Assembly: GCA_015229095.1 (NCBI GenBank) | Contig: JADGCE010000105.1 | Location: 1 to 9,279 of the forward strand | DNA: 9,279 bases | Origin: Magnetococcales bacterium | GTDB lineage: Bacteria > Pseudomonadota > Magnetococcia > Magnetococcales > Magnetaquicoccaceae | Reading direction: 5' to 3' | Part shown: positions 6,647 to 9,279 of the stretch, piece after piece | How positions within the stretch are numbered: position 1 is the stretch's first letter | How the letters are laid out: every line of letters begins with the position of its first letter | Translations under genes and position numbers: made by a program | Notes under the pieces: model-generated | What the model saw: the letters and a program-made list of their open reading frames with translations, nothing else | What the model was told of the DNA's origin: nothing | The model's database searches: none

Positions 6647-8272
6647 ATGAACACAACGGCAAGAAAGACTTTTTTTGGTGTATTTTTAATTACTTCCACC
6701 ATTTTTTTCATCGAACTCGCCATCATGGTGGCGTTCGACAGCATATACCATTTCAATCCATGGCTGGAATCTCTTCTGGACGCCCTGTTTGTCACATTTA
6801 TTTCGACACTGTTGATCCTGTTTTACAATCATGTTCACCTCCTCTCCCTGCCAGATCAAACATCTACACCGGACAACCATGCACAAATAGCGCATTTTTC
6901 CAGATCGATCACCATTTTCTCAAAATTTGCATTTTCAATATTTCTGACAGAGAGCTTTATCATGCTCTTTCTACATACGATCGATCTGCATTCCAGCACA
7001 AAACAAAACTCTCTGCTTGACGCTGCCATGCTGTCATTGGTTTGTGGACCCATCAGTTATCTATGGCTGACAGACACTTTCTCCATGCCAAAATATTTTG
7101 AAAAAATATTAAAAAAACAGATATGGATATTTTTGTTTATTCTTACACCCTTGACAATTATCACATTTTTTATTGTATTGTCTTTCTATTATTCAGAGAC
7201 AACGCCATGCAACGACCCCCACATGACACGCTCCATCCGCACGCATGAGCAGGAGAGCCATACCATCCAACCTGCCGGGCAGATGACATTCACGGATCAG
7301 AACGGCAAGTATGGGTTACTCTTTTCCTGTTTATCCCTCATTTTAGGCATCATATCATGGAGCCTCTCCATCGCCATCGTGCAACGGAGGGATGCACAGG
7401 CTGCCCTGGAACAGCAAAACAGGGAACTGGAAGGGATTGTCCTGGCACGCACCAAACAGCTTGTCCATGCGGATCGTCTGGCCAGTCTGGGGCTCTTTTC
7501 CGCCGGCATGGCGCACGAGATCAACAATCCCAACTCATTCATCTCCGGAAACGTCTCTTCCCTGAGGGCCTTCTGGCAGACGGCCCATCCGATCTTGAAA
7601 AAATATCGGGCAGAGGATGGCACTCGACGGGTTGAAATGTTCCTGGATGAGGTGGAAAAATCGCTGGATGATATCATGGATGGCAGCAAGAGAATTTCCA
7701 CCATTGTGGAGAGCCTTAAAAAATATTCCAAATCCGGCGCAGGGGTCGACAAGCACTTGTGTCGCCTGTCAGACCCGGTGCATGATGCCGAAAGACTCCT
7801 GACCCATCGGCTGAAAAAAGGAACCCGGTTGACGATTCAGATCCCGCAGAATCTTATGGTGCTGTGTGATCATCAGCAGATATCACAGGTTTTTGTCAAT
7901 CTGATCAACAACGCCATTGATGCCATGGAACAGTCCAGGATGACCCAGGGCAGAGCAGTGGATATTCTGGCACAATCGATGGAGCATCACATCCGGATTC
8001 AGGTCAGGGACAATGGCCCCGGCATCCCGGCCTCGTACATCGATAAAATTTTTGATCCTTTTTTCACATCCAAAGGCAACGCCAAGGGCACCGGTCTTGG
8101 GTTGGCCATCGTCCATGGCATCATCCAGGAGCATGGGGGAGAGATCACCGTCCGTTCTCCTCACGATACGGCAGGCACGGAGTTTCTCATCACTCTTCCG
8201 AACAGTACCACCCATCAAACCGTGGACAAGGCCAGAGGCAGCACACAGGACAAGGGCCCACAGGCGGTCTGA
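6647..8272 (+). CDS. Orphan membrane sensor histidine kinase
   Basis: This is a two-component sensor kinase of 541 residues. Six likely membrane helices lie at about 9-30, 44-61, 88-110, 125-141, 159-181 and 223-245. The fifth and sixth flank a polar loop of about 40 residues (182-222) that may face the periplasm. A short coiled stretch (248-270) leads to the H-box SAGMAHEINNP with phospho-acceptor H290, as in NtrB/ZraS-type kinases. The ATP-binding domain is complete: N-box VNLINNAIDAM (417-427), G1 DNGPGIP (455-461), F-box FDPFFTSK (469-476) and G2 GTGLGLAIVHG (481-491). The start is the ATG at 6647, with AAGGG 10 bases upstream and AAGGAGG 16 bases upstream. The frame is open further upstream, but that part overlaps the channel gene and reads as non-coding. 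The sensor half is visibly T-rich against its neighbours. No response regulator is adjacent. The ligand is unknown. Confidence 0.94.
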   Translation: MNTTARKTFFGVFLITSTIFFIELAIMVAFDSIYHFNPWLESLLDALFVTFISTLLILFYNHVHLLSLPDQTSTPDNHAQIAHFSRSITIFSKFAFSIFLTESFIMLFLHTIDLHSSTKQNSLLDAAMLSLVCGPISYLWLTDTFSMPKYFEKILKKQIWIFLFILTPLTIITFFIVLSFYYSETTPCNDPHMTRSIRTHEQESHTIQPAGQMTFTDQNGKYGLLFSCLSLILGIISWSLSIAIVQRRDAQAALEQQNRELEGIVLARTKQLVHADRLASLGLFSAGMAHEINNPNSFISGNVSSLRAFWQTAHPILKKYRAEDGTRRVEMFLDEVEKSLDDIMDGSKRISTIVESLKKYSKSGAGVDKHLCRLSDPVHDAERLLTHRLKKGTRLTIQIPQNLMVLCDHQQISQVFVNLINNAIDAMEQSRMTQGRAVDILAQSMEHHIRIQVRDNGPGIPASYIDKIFDPFFTSKGNAKGTGLGLAIVHGIIQEHGGEITVRSPHDTAGTEFLITLPNSTTHQTVDKARGSTQDKGPQAV

Positions 8273-8304
8273 CACCCCATGCGCTTTGGCTTGCCCAGAG
8301 CCAC

Positions 8305-8333
8305 TTGACAAGCCAGACCCCCCTCCTTACACT
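8305..8333 (+). promoter_or_regulatory. Sigma70-type promoter of the riboswitch-exporter unit
   Basis: A perfect -35 TTGACA (8305-8310) is followed by a 17-base spacer and TACACT (8328-8333), four of six bases of the -10 consensus. Transcription would start around 8338-8341, directly at the 5' strand of the riboswitch closing stem. A 7-bp inverted repeat (TGGCTTG at 8287-8293, CAAGCCA at 8309-8315) overlaps the -35 and could be an operator or a weak end structure for the kinase transcript. Confidence 0.75.
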
Positions 8334-8341
8334 GGGGACAT

Positions 8342-8450
8342 CTTTAAGGGGAGTAGTCGCCCACACCCGCTTCGGTGTGGGGTACGTGTCAACATACTTG
8401 GCCGCCGTTGGCCGTGGTACGTACAGCGAGAGGCTTGACGAGACCTTAGG
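8342..8450 (+). promoter_or_regulatory. yybP-ykoY (manganese) riboswitch aptamer
   Basis: The leader carries both conserved parts of this class: GGGGAGTAG at 8348-8356 just inside the closing stem, and GACGAGACC at 8437-8445 at its 3' side. The closing stem P1 pairs TAAGG (8345-8349) with CCTTA (8444-8448), extended by two wobbles. An 8-bp hairpin pairs 8360-8367 with 8374-8381. Further inside, GTACGT (8382-8387) pairs with ACGTAC (8419-8424), and GTCAA (8388-8392) could alternatively pair with TTGAC (8435-8439). In known members Mn2+ is bound where the two conserved loops dock. The downstream gene belongs to a family regularly found under this riboswitch, which supports the call. Confidence 0.9.
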
Positions 8451-8505
8451 CAGCATCCACCCATCGATGGGAGTCGGCGGGGTGTGGTGCGCCTAATGGT
8501 TTTTT
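8444..8505 (+). terminator. Riboswitch-controlled intrinsic terminator
   Basis: TTAGGC (8446-8451) pairs with GCCTAA (8491-8496). After single-base bulges at A8452 and T8485 the stem continues, with one G-T wobble, as GCATCCACCC (8453-8462) with 8480-8490, leaving a loop of about 17 bases. Below it, ACC (8443-8445) can pair with GGT (8498-8500) across a bulged T. A T6 run (8500-8505) follows. The 5' arm reuses CCTTA, the 3' strand of aptamer stem P1, so the two structures exclude each other. Ligand-stabilised P1 should therefore let transcription continue: an ON switch. Confidence 0.8.
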
Positions 8506-8525
8506 CGCCCGACTCCCTGACGAGG
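8469..8525 (+). promoter_or_regulatory. Second leader stem and ribosome-binding site of the exporter gene
   Basis: GGGAGTCGG (8469-8477) is perfectly complementary to CCGACTCCC (8509-8517). The first arm lies in the terminator loop and the second lies beyond the T-run, so this nine-pair stem can form only after read-through. The ribosome site GAGG (8522-8525) begins five bases after the stem and lies five bases before the ATG. The stem may keep the site open or limit refolding into the terminator. That role is inferred from position. Confidence 0.5.
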
Positions 8526-8530
8526 TACAC

Positions 8531-9139
8531 ATGCCTGATTTTCCCACCCTCTGGTCCCAACTCCTGGCCGGCATCCCGGTCACCGCCACCACCTTCGCCC
8601 TGATCTTTCTAGCGGAACTGGGGGACAAGACGCAACTGGTCTGCATGACCCTGGCCGCCCGCCATCGCCCCTGGCCGGTCTTCCTGGGGGCATTCCTGGC
8701 CTTTTTCCTGCTCAATGTGCTGGCTGTCCTGTTCGGTTCCGCCCTCTCTGCCTGGGTGCCGCGCACGGTGCTGGTCCTGGTGGTGGCCGCCATGTTTGCC
8801 CTGTTCGGCATTCAAGCCCTGCGGGCCGCCGGCGAGGAGGAAGAGGATGACGCGGTGGAGGCCCAGAGCGGCAGCAGCATCCTGTTGCGCGCGTTTCTGA
8901 TGATTTTCCTGGCCGAACTGGGTGACAAAACACAAATTGCCGTCATCGGCCTGGCCAGCACCGCCCCCCCCATACCGGTTTGGGTGGGAGCGACCCTGGC
9001 CCTGGGCAGTTCCGCTGCTCTGGGGGTGGCGGTGGGACGGACCCTGTTGCAGAAAATCTCCAAAAAAATGTTGGGCCGCATCAGCGGGCTCTTTTTCCTC
9101 TCTTTGGCCGTTCTGGCCTTGGCGGGTCTCTTCTGGTAG
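8531..9139 (+). CDS. UPF0016/TMEM165-GDT1 family transporter, predicted Mn2+ exporter
   Basis: A 202-residue inner-membrane protein made of two homologous three-helix halves. Each half carries the family signature E-x-G-D-K-T: ELGDKTQLVCMTLAAR (29-44) and ELGDKTQIAVIGLAS (129-143). The acidic residues E29, D32, E129 and D132 are expected to form the cation path. An acidic linker (GEEEEDDAVE, 101-110) joins the halves. Relatives move Mn2+ and, in some organisms, Ca2+ out of the cytosol in exchange for protons; the bacterial members MneA and Mnx are Mn2+ exporters. The start ATG follows GAGG with a five-base spacer. A Mn2+ riboswitch directly upstream strongly supports Mn2+ as substrate. I give no gene symbol because several names are in use for bacterial members. 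Confidence 0.93.
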   Translation: MPDFPTLWSQLLAGIPVTATTFALIFLAELGDKTQLVCMTLAARHRPWPVFLGAFLAFFLLNVLAVLFGSALSAWVPRTVLVLVVAAMFALFGIQALRAAGEEEEDDAVEAQSGSSILLRAFLMIFLAELGDKTQIAVIGLASTAPPIPVWVGATLALGSSAALGVAVGRTLLQKISKKMLGRISGLFFLSLAVLALAGLFW

Positions 9140-9157
9140 GAACAACGGGGGCCACTC

Positions 9158-9208
9158 CTGGGGGAGGCGGCAAACCGCCTCCCCCAGACCCTATCCACCC
9201 TTTTTTTT
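9158..9208 (+). terminator. Hairpin with distant T-run after the exporter gene
   Basis: A perfect 13-bp stem pairs 9158-9170 (CTGGGGGAGGCGG) with 9175-9187 around a CAAA loop. A T8 run starts at 9201, 13 bases after the stem. The stem is very stable, but the gap is longer than in standard intrinsic terminators, so it may end transcription inefficiently or serve mainly as a 3'-end barrier. It is placed 18 bases after the exporter stop. Confidence 0.55.
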
Positions 9209-9230
9209 AATAATTTTAACTATTACGGGT

Positions 9231-9279
9231 CCAGGGGGATTATCCCCCTGGTGGGGTCCAGGGGCAAAGCCCCTGGTGG
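9231..9279 (+). repeat. Two further GC-rich hairpins of the same family, running off the window
   Basis: The first unit has a 9-bp stem, 9231-9239 with 9243-9251, loop TTA. The second has an 8-bp stem, 9258-9265 with 9269-9276, loop AAA. The linker TGGGGT (9252-9257) and the 27-base step match the clusters at 188-260 and 379-450. The final bases (TGG) fit the next linker, so more units probably lie beyond the window. Confidence 0.75.

Noticed and set aside
8609..9145. Minus-strand frame opposite the exporter gene
   Set aside because: Antisense shadow. The plus-strand frame has both E-x-G-D-K-T signatures and a ribosome site.

Overview
The window comes from a GC-rich Gram-negative bacterium. 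It encodes a complete tripartite efflux system with an outer-membrane lipoprotein, and GC-rich perfect hairpins sit at gene ends. Similar hairpin strings (a GGGGTCCAGGGG...CCCCTGG type) are familiar from Magnetococcales and some Rhodospirillales-like alphaproteobacteria. That taxonomic placement is an inference from sequence style and is weak.

Layout. (1) Positions 1-155 are the 3' end of an unidentified plus-strand gene. (2) Positions 156-479 have no gene but hold two three-hairpin clusters, which look like inverted copies of one element between two convergent genes. (3) Positions 480-6365 are a minus-strand RND efflux operon read in the order outer-membrane factor (NodT family), periplasmic adaptor, RND pump. 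The adaptor and pump genes overlap by ATGA. A possible promoter for the operon lies at 6464-6493. Two small ORFs touch the outer-membrane gene through ATGA overlaps, but neither is convincing. (4) Positions 6647-8272 encode, on the plus strand, an orphan membrane histidine kinase of 541 residues whose AT-rich six-helix sensor half contrasts with everything around it. (5) Positions 8305-9139 are the best-defined regulatory unit: a near-consensus sigma70 promoter, a yybP-ykoY (manganese) riboswitch, an intrinsic terminator that shares bases with the aptamer closing stem, and a UPF0016/TMEM165-GDT1 family transporter, the predicted Mn2+ exporter. (6) Positions 9140-9279 hold a strong 13-bp hairpin with a distant T-run, then two more hairpins of the GC-rich family running off the window end.

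How the parts work together. The efflux operon should form one envelope-spanning pump driven by the proton gradient. The riboswitch unit should raise exporter expression when cytosolic Mn2+ is high, because ligand binding to the aptamer would hold the closing stem and prevent the terminator from forming. The kinase lies divergent to the pump and upstream of the Mn2+ unit. No response regulator is visible, so its target is unknown. No insertion sequence, tRNA, rRNA or CRISPR array was seen. The riboswitch-exporter pairing is a known type; the least explained structure here is the hairpin-cluster family.
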